DNA of 64,000 bases from an uncultured Planctomycetaceae bacterium (lineage in GTDB: Bacteria; Planctomycetota; Planctomycetia; Planctomycetales; Planctomycetaceae): assembly GCA_943787265.1 (NCBI GenBank), contig CALSLT010000019.1:62001-126000 (forward strand), written 5' to 3'. Numbering within the stretch: the first letter of the stretch is position 1; the number at the start of each line of letters is the position of its first letter. Below are positions 27,633 to 38,178 of the stretch, in pieces. The translations under genes and the position numbers were made by a program. The notes under the pieces are model-generated. The model did no database searches. It had not been told where the DNA came from and saw nothing but the letters and a program-made list of their open reading frames with translations.

Positions 27633-30600
27633 GCCCAGTATCGCCAGAAAGCGTCAGGGTTCCGTCGTCGACCGACAATTGAATTCTTAATTCCGATTCC
27701 TCGACGTCACTGACCGTGATCGCGTTTCCGTTGGCTGCCGCAAATGTGAGCGTCTCGCCCACATCCACCGAGTCGCTGGCTGGAGCCGAAACTAACGGAG
27801 CGTCGTTGGCATTCGTCACGTTGACCGTCACGGTCTGATCGGCGGACGTGTTGCTACCGTCGCTGACTCGGACGGTCAAAGTGAACGTCGGCAGAGTTTC
27901 GAAATCGAGTGTCGCAGCGTTGTTCACCGTTAGTTCGCCGCTTGCCGAGTCGATCGCGAAGGCACTGCTGGTGTTACCGCTGACGATCGTCCAGTTCTGG
28001 AGGCTGCCCACGGTATCCGGATCGGTAGCTGTGACGTTTCCGAGAGACGTTGCGTCGGTGGCGGATTCGATCACGAAGAATGACTGCCCGCCGTCCACGA
28101 TCGGAGTCGTGTCGTTGAGGTCGGTCACGCTGACCGTGATGTCCTGCGAGTCCGTTCGGCCGGCTCCGTCGCTGACTTCGACGGTCACTTCGTACTCGTT
28201 GTCGCCATCGGTGTCGGACGGAGAGTCGAAGTCAGGAGCGGTCGCGAAGGTCAGCACTCCGGAGTCGCTGTCGATGTTGAACTTCGTCGAGTCGGCTCCG
28301 CCGCTGATTGAGTAGCTCAACGTTTGAGCGGGCAGATCGGCATCCGTGGCCGTGACTGTGGTGACGGCAGTTGAATTCTCAGCGACGTCGACAGCAAAGG
28401 ATGCTCCGCCACCATCCGATGTGATGACCGGATCATTGTCGTTTTCTGCGGTGACGGTGACCGTGATGGTCTGCGTGTCGAATCCGCCGTTCTGGTCGCT
28501 GACCTGGACAGTCACTTCGTAGTCGTTGTCGCTGTCTGTGTCGGTTGGCGATTCAAAATCGGGAGCCGACACAAACTTGAGAATCCCAGTGCCGTTATCG
28601 ATGCTGAATTTTGTTGAGTCTGCACCGCCGCTGATCGAATAAACCGGCGTGCCGCCATCAACATCGGTGGACGCCACCGTCGTCACTTCCGCCACGTTCT
28701 CGGCGACGCTGACGGCTGCGGTTCCGGCTCCACCATCCGAATTGATGACCGGAGCGTCATTGACTGCTGAGAATGTCAACGTCGTTGTCGCAACCAGGCT
28801 GTTACTGGTTCCGTCATTGGCGACAAAGGTGATCGTCCGCGTCGTTGCATCCGGATTGTTGGCGGTATTGTCGTACGCAACCGTGTTTAGCACTGTGAGG
28901 TAAGCGGCGATTGTCCCCGATCCGTCGATCGTCAGAGTGTCCGTTCCGGAGTCCCAGGCTGCCGCGAGTAATGTCCCCGAGGTGTCTGCTGATAATTCTT
29001 CCTTCGATGCCGGATCGAGCCGGTTCGTCAGTGAGACCGTGATGCTGGCCAGATTTGCGGAATCGATATCGGACAGCGTGGCGTCGGCATCGACCAGACT
29101 GACGGGGCCTGCGCCTTCTTCGAAGCTCTGATTGAAGTCATTGCCAGTTGTCAAAGAGCTGTCGTCGGCATCGAGGTCGAGGAGCGGAGCATCGTTTTCC
29201 GCTGTGACGGTAATCGGCACCGAGTCCATCGACGTCAGCGATCCGCCACCTGAGTTGCCAAGGTCATCGACAAACAGTGTGAACGTGTCGGTGCCGTTGA
29301 AGTTGGGATCGGGTTGGTATCGCAACGTGCCGAGCGCGGCGTTCAGTTCGGAGATCGTTCCTTCGGCAGTAAATGCTGAACTGCCGTTTGCTCCGGCTGT
29401 AAACGTGAGCCCTGTCGTTGTCGTGACTGTCAAGTCGCCATCATCAACCGAAACTGTGACAGCAACGTCGTTACCGTCGGCGTCGACATCCGAAACGCTG
29501 ACTCCCGTGAGAATACGCTGTGAGTCGTCTTCATCGACGCCGTAACCGCTTAGAGAAATTGAAGCCACTGGTGCATCGTTGACCGCTGTGACGGTCACGT
29601 CAAACGTCGTTTGAGTTGTTTCGGTTCCGTCGAAGACCGACACGGTAATGGTCGCGGGGCCGCCGTTCTGGTTGGTGCCGGGCAGCACGTTGATAGTGCG
29701 GCTGGCTCCCGATCCGCCGAGCGTGATGTTTGCGTCCGGGACGAGCGTTTGATCGTTGCTGGTCGCGGTGACGATCAGTGATCCGGCAGCGGTTTCGGCA
29801 TCGCCGACTGTAAACGCGATCGCTCCCGTCGCTGTGTCTTCATTCGGAGTTTGATCGGCGATCACCGTGATGGTCGGCGCGTCGTTGTCGGCCGAGACTG
29901 TCACGTCGAACGTCGTTTGAGTCGTCTCGGTGCCGTCGAAGACAGACACAGTGATTGTCGCGGGTCCACCGTTCTGGTTGGTTCCGGGCAGGACGTTGAT
30001 CGTGCGGCTTGCTCCCGAGCCGCCCAGCGTGATGTTTACGTCCGGGACGAGCGTTTGATCGCTGCTGGTCGCGGTGACGGTCAGTGATCCGGCAGCGGTT
30101 TCGACATCGCCGACTGTAAACGCGATCGCTCCCGTCGCCGTGTCTTCATTCGGAGTCTGATCAGCGATTGCCGTGATGGTCGGCGCGTCGTTGACCGGCG
30201 TGACCTCAACCGGGACAGCGATGTTGCCGATTGATTCCAGGCCGAGGTTGTCTCTGGCCACAACGGTAAAGGCGTTTCCTGTGCCGTTTGAATTGAGAGT
30301 CGGCGTCCAGTACGCGTTTCGCGTGGCGTCGATGACATTGTTGGATCCGGCCGAGTACGCGGTGGCTGTGCCAGCGGTGAGGCCGATTTTTAACGTTCCT
30401 GTCAGAACACTCTTGACGATGAACGCCGTCACCGTTCCATCAGGATCTGACTCGTTTCCCTGCGTGGCGAGTTCGGCAAAAGTAACTTCGACTTCGGTGT
30501 CTTCCAGAGTTGTGTCGACTGATCCTGCAAACGCGGTCAACGTTGGCCGAGTGTTGACTCCACTGACAGAGACCATGCTGACCGCTGCCGTTCCATTCAG

Positions 30601-33600
30601 ACTGATGGAATCTTGCGGAATGATGTTGAATGTGCGGTTCCCTGCTGTTGGGTTCAGCGAAGTATTTTCGTACGAAACGATTCGCAGCAGAGCCTGAATG
30701 TCGGCTTCTGGAATCGTTCCGCCACCGTCGTCAGCAATCGTGAAACCCGTACCATCGAAGTCGAGATTGAACAACGTCGTGCCGACAGTGGTCGTTGTTA
30801 TCTTGCTTACAGAATAGGTGAAGATTTCGCCGTTAATGTGAATTTCTTCGCTGGTGCCGTCTACGAATCCGCTGAGATTGACTCCAAGGTTTTGAAAGGT
30901 AGAGTCGTCCGCGTCAGAGATGGTCGCGTCTGTGTCCGCCACGCTGACCGGTGTATTGCCCTCGTTAAATGTTGTCGAGTAGTCAGCGCCCGCTCCGTCT
31001 GCCCCATTGAGATCAGCGACCGGCGCGTCGTTGACGCGGGTGACGGTGACGATTGTTGCTGCGAGAACGGTTTGTTCTCCGCCGCCGCCTTGGTCGTTCG
31101 CGGTCACGCTCATGTCGGTATTAAACGTACCGGATGGTCCTGTGTTGTCGGTCGGCGTGAACTGCACGTTGTCCAGAGCTGTGTCCGCCGTCGCCGTCGT
31201 CAAACCGCTGACCGTGTAGATGCCGGTGCTCGGGGCGGTCTCGGTGAAGCCGCCGCCGGAGAGCGTCCCCGCCGAAGGAGTCGCCAGCGTGATCGTCAGC
31301 GACAGATCGGCTTCGCCGGTGTCGACGTCTGTGACGCTTAGTCCGCCGAACAGATTCGTCGCCCCGTCGTTGTCGTTCAGGCTTGTGGTGGTCAGTGATC
31401 CCGCACCGCTCGGATTGTCATTCACGTCCGTGACAGTTATCAGGACTCCCTCGAACCCGACACTGAACGCTGACGAATCGCCGGTTGTGGTCGCGTCGAC
31501 TTTATTTCCGGCCGTTCCTGATGACTGGTCCCAGGCATGGAACGAAATTGCCGACGTACCGCCGTTCTTTCCGTCTGGATTGAAGCGGATGAGGTCCGTT
31601 TCCCGAAGCAGCAAAGCGTTGTTAGTCGCTACGGAATCCAAGGCATTCCAATTCGTCCCGCCGTTGAGGGAGTACTCCAAGGTACCATTTGTTTCCGCAG
31701 CCGCGATAATCGCGATACCTTCCGGATCGCCAGAGTCGACATCCGTAATACGATCGCCGCCGACACTGGCAATAACCGACGCAACCGTCTGACCGGCGTT
31801 ATTGATTTGATCTTCCGTGATCGTGTTAAACGTCGTCAAACCGGATGGGTCGAACACCGGAGCGTCGTTGACGGCCGTGACCGTGACGTCGAACGTCGTC
31901 TGGGTCGTGTCCGTTCCGTCGAACACCGACACCGTGATCGTCGCCGGGCCGCCGTTTTGATTCGAACCCGGCAGAATGTTGATCGTGCGGTTCGCTCCCG
32001 AGCCACCCAGCGTGATGTTTCCGTCTGGGACGATCGTCTGATCGTCACTCGTCGGCGTCACGGTCAACGAACCCGCCGCTGTTTCCACATCACTGACCGT
32101 GAACGCGATGTCGCCCGTCGCCGTGTCTTCATTCGGCGTCTGGTCAGCAATCGCCGAGATCGTGGGAGCGTCGTTGTCAGCACTCACCGTGACGTCGAAG
32201 GTGGTCTGTGTGGTGTCCGTTCCGTCGAAGACCGAGACTGTGATCGTTGCCGGGCCTCCGTTCTGGTTGGTTCCGGGGAGGATGTTGATGGTGCGGCTGG
32301 CTCCGGAACCTCCCAGCGTGATGTTGGCATCGGGGACGAGCGTCTGGTCATCGCTGGTGGCGGTGACGATCAGCGAACCGGCGGCGGTTTCGACATCACC
32401 GATGGTGAAGGCGATGTTTCCCGTCGCCGTGTCTTCGTTCGGAGTCTGATCGGCGATGGCACTGATCGTGGGAGCGTCGTTGTCAGCACTCACCGTGACG
32501 TCGAAGGTGGTCTGTGTGGTGTCCGTTCCGTCAAAGACCGAGACGGTGATCGTTGCCGGGCCTCCGTTCTGGTTGGTTCCGGGGAGGATGTTGATGGTGC
32601 GGTTCGCTCCCGAACCTCCCAGCGTGATGTTGGCATCGGGGACGAGCGTCTGGTCATCGCTGGTGGCGGTGACGATCAGCGAACCGGCGGCGGTTTCGAC
32701 ATCACTGATGGTGAAGGCGATGTTTCCCGTCGCTGTGTCTTCGTTCGGAGTCTGATCGGCGATGGCACTGATCGTGGGAGCGTCGTTGTCAGCACTCACC
32801 GTGACGTCGAAGGTGGTCTGTGTGGTGTCCGTTCCGTCAAAGACCGAGACCGAGACCGTGATCGTGGCCGGGCCGCCGTTCTGGTTGGTGCCGGGGAGAA
32901 CGTTGATCGTGCGGTTCGCTCCCGAACCTCCCAGCGTGATGTTGGCATCGGGGACGAGCGTCTGGTCATCGCTGGTGGCGGTGACGATCAGCGAACCGGC
33001 GGCGGTTTCGACATCACTGATGGTGAAGGCGATGTTTCCCGTCGCCGTGTCTTCGTTCGGCGTCTGATCGGCGATGGCACTGATCGTGGGAGCGTCGTTG
33101 TCGGCGCTCACCGTCACGTCGAACGTTGTCTGGGTTGTGTCCGTTCCGTCAAAGACCGAGACCGTGATCGTTGCCGGGCCTCCGTTCTGGTTGGTTCCGG
33201 GGAGGATGTTGATGGTGCGGCTGGCTCCGGAACCTCCCAGCGTGATGTTGGCATCGGGGACGAGCGTCTGGTCATCGCTGGTGGCGGTGACGATCAGCGA
33301 ACCGGCGGCGGTTTCGACATCACCGATGGTGAAGGCGATGTTTCCCGTCGCCGTGTCTTCGTTCGGAGTCTGATCGGCGATGGCACTGATCGTGGGAGCG
33401 TCGTTGTCAGCACTCACCGTGACGTCGAAGGTGGTCTGTGTGGTGTCCGTTCCGTCAAAGACCGAGACGGTGATCGTTGCCGGGCCTCCGTTCTGGTTGG
33501 TTCCGGGGAGGATGTTGATGGTGCGGTTCGCTCCCGAACCTCCCAGCGTGATGTTGGCATCGGGGACGATCGTCTGATCATCGCTGGTGGCGGTGACGAT

Positions 33601-36600
33601 CAGCGAACCGGCGGCGGTTTCGACATCACTGATGGTGAAGGCGATGTTTCCCGTCGCTGTGTCTTCGTTCGGAGTCTGATCGGCGATGGCACTGATCGTG
33701 GGAGCGTCGTTGTCAGCACTCACCGTGACGTCGAAGGTGGTCTGTGTGGTGTCCGTTCCGTCAAAGACCGAGACCGTGATCGTGGCCGGGCCGCCGTTCT
33801 GGTTGGTGCCGGGGAGAACGTTGATCGTGCGGTTCGCTCCCGAACCTCCCAGCGTGATGTTGGCATCGGGGACGAGCGTCTGGTCATCGCTGGTCGCCGT
33901 CACCACCAGAGAACCTGCCGCGGTCTCGACATCACTGACCGTGAACGCGATATCTCCCGTCGCTGTGTCTTCGTTCGGAGTCTGATCAGCAATCGCACTG
34001 ATCGTGGGAGCGTCGTTGTCAGCGGTGATGTCGACATTCACCGTTCCGAGCACCTGGTCCAATCCGCCGCCGGTTCCGGTATTGCCATTGTCATTAATGA
34101 TGACCGTCAGCAAGTCGGCGTTGTCACCTGCAGTGTTTGCTGTCCCATGCAGATACTTGATACGTGTCGCATCGTCGAAGTAGTTGTTGAGATTTGTAAG
34201 GGTGCCAGTGAATGTCCTTGCTGTGGCCGTGCCGTTGACTGAAACTCCCGCAAAAGAGGATGCAGACAGCTGCCCTCCGGTACTGGTTGTCAGGGTGACG
34301 GTCAGTGTGCCGCTGTCTGCATCCACGTCGCTGAAATCAACAGCCGACAGGTCCACATTGCTGCTCACGTCCTCTGCGACGGCAATATCGGTTGGCAAAC
34401 TGCCGCCATTTTCAGGATCGTCGTTGACAGCACTCACCGTGATGCCAGCAGTATCGAAATCCGTAAGATCACCGCCGCCGGTATTGCCCTGGTCATCGAT
34501 CGTCAGCGTGAATGTGTCCGAGCCGAAATAGTTGAGGTCCGGCTGATAGGTCAGTGTGTCCAGAGCGTTATTGAGGTCCGTCAACGTCCCGGTGACGGTG
34601 ATTGACGAACTGCCATTTGCTCCGCCTGTGAAGGACAGCCCGGTCGCCGTTACCAGGGTGAGGTCACCGTCATTGACCGACAGCGAGACTTCCACATCGC
34701 CGGAGTCAGCATCTACGTCCGAAACGTTAAGGCCCGAGAGCGTCAGTGCCGACGAGTCTTCAGAGAAGCCGTAGGTTATCGGCACGATTGTCGCTACAGG
34801 GTCGTCGTTGACCGGTGTGACGGTGATCGATGCGGTGTCAGTTGCGTTGCTGAAGGCAGTCGCCCCTCCAGTGCGGTCAACGGTCGAGGCAACTTGAATG
34901 TTGTCGAAGGCGACGTGTTGGCCGGCTCCCGCGAAACCCGACGAAACGCGGAAACGCACCGCCATGTCGGTAGTCAACGAGACGAAACTCGTCAGGTCAT
35001 AGTCGCGATTTCCCGAAATGTTCTCGCCCGGTGAGGACACATAGGAGATTTCTTCGAGTTCAACCCAGTTCGAACCTCCGTCATTCGAGATGTCGATGGC
35101 GAAATTGTCTGTTCCGGAAAAAACATAACCGCCAAAATCAAACGTCAGATTTGCGGCCGAGGCATTGGCGAGATCGAATGACCGGGTGATACTCTCGAAA
35201 CTACCACCGTCCAGATTGTCGAGACGGAGTTCGTCGCCCTCGACTCGAATGTTACCCGTCGCTGCGGCGCCATCGTCGTCGGATTCGGTCCAGTTCGACG
35301 TCCAGTTGGTCGTGCCATCATTACTGGTATAGGCAACCGTACTGAACTGGTCGAGAACGGTCGGGTTGCTGGTGCTCACGTCGGCCGTTCCACCGTTGGT
35401 GCCGCTGGTCTGATCCCAGGCGTGGAACGTAATCGCGTTGGCGATCGTGCCGTTGTAATCCGAATTGCCCTGAAAGTAGATGCGTGTGTCGGCGTCGGCT
35501 GCCAGCAGCAGCGCGTTGGTAGTGCTGACGGTCCCTAGGGCGTTCCAGTTGCTGCCGCCGTTGATCGAGTAGTGCCACGTGCCGTTTGTCGTATCGGCAG
35601 CAGTGATCGCGAGGCCGGTGGCAGCCCCGGTGTCGTCGTCGGTTACGTTGTCCTGGCCGCCGGCTGGTGCGTCGAGATCGACAAGAGTCGAAATCAGCGT
35701 GCCGACTGCGCCACTCGGCGCTCCGGTATCTTCGGCCACGGAGTTCAACGTCACCACTGTGTCATTCAAGACGGGGGCGGTGTTCGGGATGTAACTGACC
35801 AGTAGTTGCGGACGCAGGCCCGCTGTCAGGCTGTCGCTGCTGTCGAAGTCCCAGCCGTTGTCGCTATCAGAAACAATCACCCAACCGTAGTTTTCTGAAT
35901 CACCATCAAGCCAGGCCTGCACTGTCGATTCAAGACCGGAAACGGTGACACTCCCGGTCGCAGTGGGATCGGAGATCGTCGCATCCGCTGCGGATGCCGC
36001 TTCAACACCATTGGTCGAAACACCAGAGCTCAGCGAGTTCCATGTTGAACTATCCGTCCAGTTCACCAGCATCTGATGCAGGCCAATGGTGGCAGAGCCA
36101 ATGCTCGGGTTATTTACATTCAGCCTTAACTGTGCCGATGTAATCGTAGCGCCAGAAGGAATCTGATCAGCCGCGCTTCCAAAAATGCTGTCGAAACGAA
36201 TCAGCCCCTGCACCGTGGCGTCACCGGCTCCATCATCGAGGTCAACGGCAACGTCGACGTCGCTTCCCTTATCTGTTGTTGGTTCTCCGGCATCGAGAAA
36301 CGTATCGACGGTGCTGCTGTAACCGTTGCTGTCGCCATTCCGAAAGCTCGTGCTCGTTGAACCGTTTGCCGCAGGTTTGATCGACACGCCGCCGACGACC
36401 CACTTGTCACTGCTGCCCCACGTCCAGGACGTCGTCACACTGGCCGCACCGGATTCGGTTGAGCCACCACCGTTACCTTTGTCGTCAGCAAACAAGTCCC
36501 ACTGCTCCGCCTGCCCGCTGCCGGGTGTGAGGGCTAGATTGCTGCTGTTATCGATTGCAACAACTCCAAAAACCAACTCTCCGGACGCGGAACCAACCGT

Positions 36601-37824
36601 TGCAGAAGCCGTCGAAGAATCACCCTGGGCTGACGCGAAAGTTCCGAGTGGGGTTCCCTGGTCAACGTTCGTGAACGTCATTACTCCAATCGCAACGCCA
36701 TCATGACCATCGTCACTGACATTGACGACAACATCATGCGTGCCGATATCGGGGGCCAGCAGTGACCAGATCTCGACGCGAGACTTTGATGAGTCACCGT
36801 TGTCTCGTGTGCCTACCAACGTCAGATTCGCACCGTTGTAGGTAACAGATGCGATCGACTCATCATGGTCCTGTCCAAACGAGATGCCGACCAGCATCAG
36901 ACGGTTCGAACCGGAAGTCGTGTGTGAAATCGTGCCGCTCAAATTATCTTTCGCGATGGTTCCCGTTGATGTTGCCTCGACCGCCACGTTCATGATGTGG
37001 CCCCAGCCGTCCTGGGTGGCCTGACTGAAAGCGATCTGAGTTTCGATCTGCCCGGTTGCGTACTCCAGGTCCCAGTCAGCGTCAAAGATGGCATGTCCAG
37101 TGTCGTTATCACTGGCCGCGACGTCGGCCCCGGTCAGCGTTGCCAGCGAGTCGATCAGACTCTGCCCATCGGAAGTGGCCGCCAGATCACAACCGTAGAA
37201 CAAGAGGTCTGCGTCGGTTGAAAGCGAATCTCCCCATCGCGCAATCTCACCAACGTACCCGGCAAGGTTGTCCTGTGTCAGCCACGTCGAGCCCAACTTG
37301 ACCGCGGCATCTGTACCGTGCGAGACAATGTGAATTGCGTCTAAATCATTTCGACTGGCCAGCGCCTCCGAGATCTGGTCGATCCCGTCGCGAGTTCCGG
37401 ACAGCAGCACGACTTCGATCTCGCGACTCGGGTCGTCGTTGCTCCACAGATCGTTGAGCAGTTGCTGGTAGTCCTCAACGCTCGTATCAAGAAAGACGAC
37501 TTCGTGGCTGACGTTCTGCGACGGGTTGGTGGAGAGGTTCGTGTTCGATTGCTGCGAGGTTGAGCTGTCTGAATTTGGCGAAGGAGCCGCTTCCGTTGTC
37601 ATCAAGGCTGATTCTTCAGCCATTGCTTCAGCAGGGGCGGGCTCGGCCATTTCGGCGACGGCCAGCATCGGAGACGCACTCAGCAGAATGCGTTCTTCCA
37701 GTTCTGACAGGTCGAGGGCTCGTGACGGAGTTGCCGGATGTCGGGGCGCAACGCTGCCCAGCACACGATCCAGCAACTCGCCGATCGCCAGACGAGTCTT
37801 TGTTTTCAGATCAGGTTTACCCAT
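27583..37824 (-). CDS. N-terminal part of giant cell-surface protein: LEPR-XLL, DUF4347, DNRLRE-like and repeated cadherin/Ig modules
   Basis: A 3,413-residue frame. Residues ~37-50 (LDLSELEERILLSA) match the planctomycete LEPR-XLL N-terminal motif. A DUF4347 domain follows (~105-280; VVFLDTSVEDYQQLL...IHIVSHGTDAAV...LLFYGCDLAATSDG). Then comes a DNRLRE-like domain (~520-690) and a long run of ~100-residue beta-sandwich repeats. Seven consecutive copies of a 102-residue module (APTISAIADQTPNEDTATG...) lie at ~1273-1989. Two more copies follow later, then cadherin repeats with SGGADSTKFNIDSDSG. The frame ends in foreign residues (WDGNCRRHDDL) after an extra base at 27624-27627. Probable adhesion or surface-layer role; function inferred only. 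Confidence 0.88.
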   Translation of the reverse strand: MGKPDLKTKTRLAIGELLDRVLGSVAPRHPATPSRALDLSELEERILLSASPMLAVAEMAEPAPAEAMAEESALMTTEAAPSPNSDSSTSQQSNTNLSTNPSQNVSHEVVFLDTSVEDYQQLLNDLWSNDDPSREIEVVLLSGTRDGIDQISEALASRNDLDAIHIVSHGTDAAVKLGSTWLTQDNLAGYVGEIARWGDSLSTDADLLFYGCDLAATSDGQSLIDSLATLTGADVAASDNDTGHAIFDADWDLEYATGQIETQIAFSQATQDGWGHIMNVAVEATSTGTIAKDNLSGTISHTTSGSNRLMLVGISFGQDHDESIASVTYNGANLTLVGTRDNGDSSKSRVEIWSLLAPDIGTHDVVVNVSDDGHDGVAIGVMTFTNVDQGTPLGTFASAQGDSSTASATVGSASGELVFGVVAIDNSSNLALTPGSGQAEQWDLFADDKGNGGGSTESGAASVTTSWTWGSSDKWVVGGVSIKPAANGSTSTSFRNGDSNGYSSTVDTFLDAGEPTTDKGSDVDVAVDLDDGAGDATVQGLIRFDSIFGSAADQIPSGATITSAQLRLNVNNPSIGSATIGLHQMLVNWTDSSTWNSLSSGVSTNGVEAASAADATISDPTATGSVTVSGLESTVQAWLDGDSENYGWVIVSDSDNGWDFDSSDSLTAGLRPQLLVSYIPNTAPVLNDTVVTLNSVAEDTGAPSGAVGTLISTLVDLDAPAGGQDNVTDDDTGAATGLAITAADTTNGTWHYSINGGSNWNALGTVSTTNALLLAADADTRIYFQGNSDYNGTIANAITFHAWDQTSGTNGGTADVSTSNPTVLDQFSTVAYTSNDGTTNWTSNWTESDDDGAAATGNIRVEGDELRLDNLDGGSFESITRSFDLANASAANLTFDFGGYVFSGTDNFAIDISNDGGSNWVELEEISYVSSPGENISGNRDYDLTSFVSLTTDMAVRFRVSSGFAGAGQHVAFDNIQVASTVDRTGGATAFSNATDTASITVTPVNDDPVATIVPITYGFSEDSSALTLSGLNVSDVDADSGDVEVSLSVNDGDLTLVTATGLSFTGGANGSSSITVTGTLTDLNNALDTLTYQPDLNYFGSDTFTLTIDDQGNTGGGDLTDFDTAGITVSAVNDDPENGGSLPTDIAVAEDVSSNVDLSAVDFSDVDADSGTLTVTLTTSTGGQLSASSFAGVSVNGTATARTFTGTLTNLNNYFDDATRIKYLHGTANTAGDNADLLTVIINDNGNTGTGGGLDQVLGTVNVDITADNDAPTISAIADQTPNEDTATGDIAFTVSDVETAAGSLVVTATSDDQTLVPDANITLGGSGANRTINVLPGTNQNGGPATITVSVFDGTDTTQTTFDVTVSADNDAPTISAIADQTPNEDTATGNIAFTISDVETAAGSLIVTATSDDQTIVPDANITLGGSGANRTINILPGTNQNGGPATITVSVFDGTDTTQTTFDVTVSADNDAPTISAIADQTPNEDTATGNIAFTIGDVETAAGSLIVTATSDDQTLVPDANITLGGSGASRTINILPGTNQNGGPATITVSVFDGTDTTQTTFDVTVSADNDAPTISAIADQTPNEDTATGNIAFTISDVETAAGSLIVTATSDDQTLVPDANITLGGSGANRTINVLPGTNQNGGPATITVSVSVFDGTDTTQTTFDVTVSADNDAPTISAIADQTPNEDTATGNIAFTISDVETAAGSLIVTATSDDQTLVPDANITLGGSGANRTINILPGTNQNGGPATITVSVFDGTDTTQTTFDVTVSADNDAPTISAIADQTPNEDTATGNIAFTIGDVETAAGSLIVTATSDDQTLVPDANITLGGSGASRTINILPGTNQNGGPATITVSVFDGTDTTQTTFDVTVSADNDAPTISAIADQTPNEDTATGDIAFTVSDVETAAGSLTVTPTSDDQTIVPDGNITLGGSGANRTINILPGSNQNGGPATITVSVFDGTDTTQTTFDVTVTAVNDAPVFDPSGLTTFNTITEDQINNAGQTVASVIASVGGDRITDVDSGDPEGIAIIAAAETNGTLEYSLNGGTNWNALDSVATNNALLLRETDLIRFNPDGKNGGTSAISFHAWDQSSGTAGNKVDATTTGDSSAFSVGFEGVLITVTDVNDNPSGAGSLTTTSLNDNDGATNLFGGLSVTDVDTGEADLSLTITLATPSAGTLSGGGFTETAPSTGIYTVSGLTTATADTALDNVQFTPTDNTGPSGTFNTDMSVTANDQGGGGEQTVLAATIVTVTRVNDAPVADLNGADGAGADYSTTFNEGNTPVSVADTDATISDADDSTFQNLGVNLSGFVDGTSEEIHINGEIFTYSVSKITTTTVGTTLFNLDFDGTGFTIADDGGGTIPEADIQALLRIVSYENTSLNPTAGNRTFNIIPQDSISLNGTAAVSMVSVSGVNTRPTLTAFAGSVDTTLEDTEVEVTFAELATQGNESDPDGTVTAFIVKSVLTGTLKIGLTAGTATAYSAGSNNVIDATRNAYWTPTLNSNGTGNAFTVVARDNLGLESIGNIAVPVEVTPVNDAPTITAIADQTPNEDTATGAIAFTVGDVETAAGSLTVTATSSDQTLVPDVNITLGGSGASRTINVLPGTNQNGGPATITVSVFDGTETTQTTFDVTVSADNDAPTITVIADQTPNEDTATGAIAFTVGDAETAAGSLIVTATSNDQTLVPDANITLGGSGASRTINVLPGTNQNGGPATITVSVFDGTETTQTTFDVTVTAVNDAPVASISLSGYGVDEDDSQRILTGVSVSDVDADGNDVAVTVSVDDGDLTVTTTTGLTFTAGANGSSAFTAEGTISELNAALGTLRYQPDPNFNGTDTFTLFVDDLGNSGGGSLTSMDSVPITVTAENDAPLLDLDADDSSLTTGNDFNQSFEEGAGPVSLVDADATLSDIDSANLASITVSLTNRLDPASKEELSADTSGTLLAAAWDSGTDTLTIDGSGTIAAYLTVLNTVAYDNTANNPDATTRTITFVANDGTSNSLVATTTLTFSAVNDAPVINSDGGAGTAAVSVAENVAEVTTVASTDVDGGTPVYSISGGADSTKFSIDNGTGILKFVSAPDFESPTDTDSDNDYEVTVQVSDQNGGFDTQTITVTVTAENDNDPVITSDGGGASFAVDVAENSTAVTTVTATDADLPAQTLSYSISGGADSTKFNIDSDSGVLTFATAPDFDSPSDTDGDNEYEVTVEVSDGAGRTDSQDITVSVTDLNDTTPIVDGGQSFFVIESATDATSLGNVTATDPDTVGSLQNWTIVSGNTSSAFAIDSASGELTVNNAATLDFETLPTFTLTVRVSDGSNTSADQTVTVNVTNANDAPLVSAPASDSVDVGETLTFAAANGNAITVSDVEESELRIQLSVDDGTLTLSGDTGLVFSGWDGNCRRHDDL
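27624..27627 (-). other. frameshift site in the giant gene (extra base in an A4 run)
   Basis: On the minus strand the upstream frame reads GDTGLVF and then leaves the repeat pattern. Dropping one T of TTTT restores LVGTGTADATMTFEG, the conserved continuation of this repeat family. The two parts together have a length consistent with one inserted base. Confidence 0.8.
29570..30181. repeat. two tandem copies of the 306-bp module
   Basis: These are two further units encoding the same module (APTITAIADQTPNEDTATGA...) as the main array at 31859-34006, separated from it by other repeat types. Confidence 0.75.
31859..34006. repeat. tandem array of seven ~306-bp coding repeats
   Basis: Unit starts (at GGAGCG) are 31859, 32165, 32471, 32777, 33089, 33395 and 33701. 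Six units are 306 bp and one is 312 bp because of a 6-bp duplication. Diagnostic codons show that units 2-4 and 5-7 are copies of one three-unit block. The array encodes seven near-identical beta-sandwich modules of the giant protein. Confidence 0.9.
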
Positions 37825-38178
37825 GCGAGATTCTCATTAGATGCACACTCTTCGCGCAGATTCACCAGAGTGAACCGTATCTCTCAACTCGGAATTGAAG
37901 GCGGTCGGCGATAACCCGGAGGTCCATTCGCAACCGGGAATCCGAAACTGACGAGCAGATCGGCAGAGATTCCGTGATCGTCAGCGTTCTCCTACGCGTG
38001 ACGGATGGCCGGTCCTGCCCGAAGCCCGTTTCGTGCCGAAAAGTGACAGTCGGATCGACTGGTCCAGACATGAAGACCGTGATGGCTTGCCGGACGGCTC
38101 GTTCCAGGAAACCATTACGGACTGCCCAGCAGCATGCTGAGCGGATTTCCTGATCGAACCAGAAGACGGAGAGTCATC
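37825..38178. other. divergent intergenic region, no feature recognised
   Basis: This 354-bp stretch lies between the giant gene (minus) and the oxidoreductase gene (plus). Both promoters must lie here, but I see no clear -35/-10 pair, palindrome or gene. Confidence 0.5.

Noticed and set aside
31859..34006. CRISPR-like or satellite array
   Set aside because: Units are 306 bp, in frame, and encode protein modules; there are no short repeats with unique spacers.
31537..34242. 901-codon plus-strand open frame
   Set aside because: It lies antisense to the giant gene and follows the 306-bp repeats, whose length is a multiple of three and which lack stops in this frame. Its Arg/Asp/Gly-rich periodic product looks like a repeat artefact.
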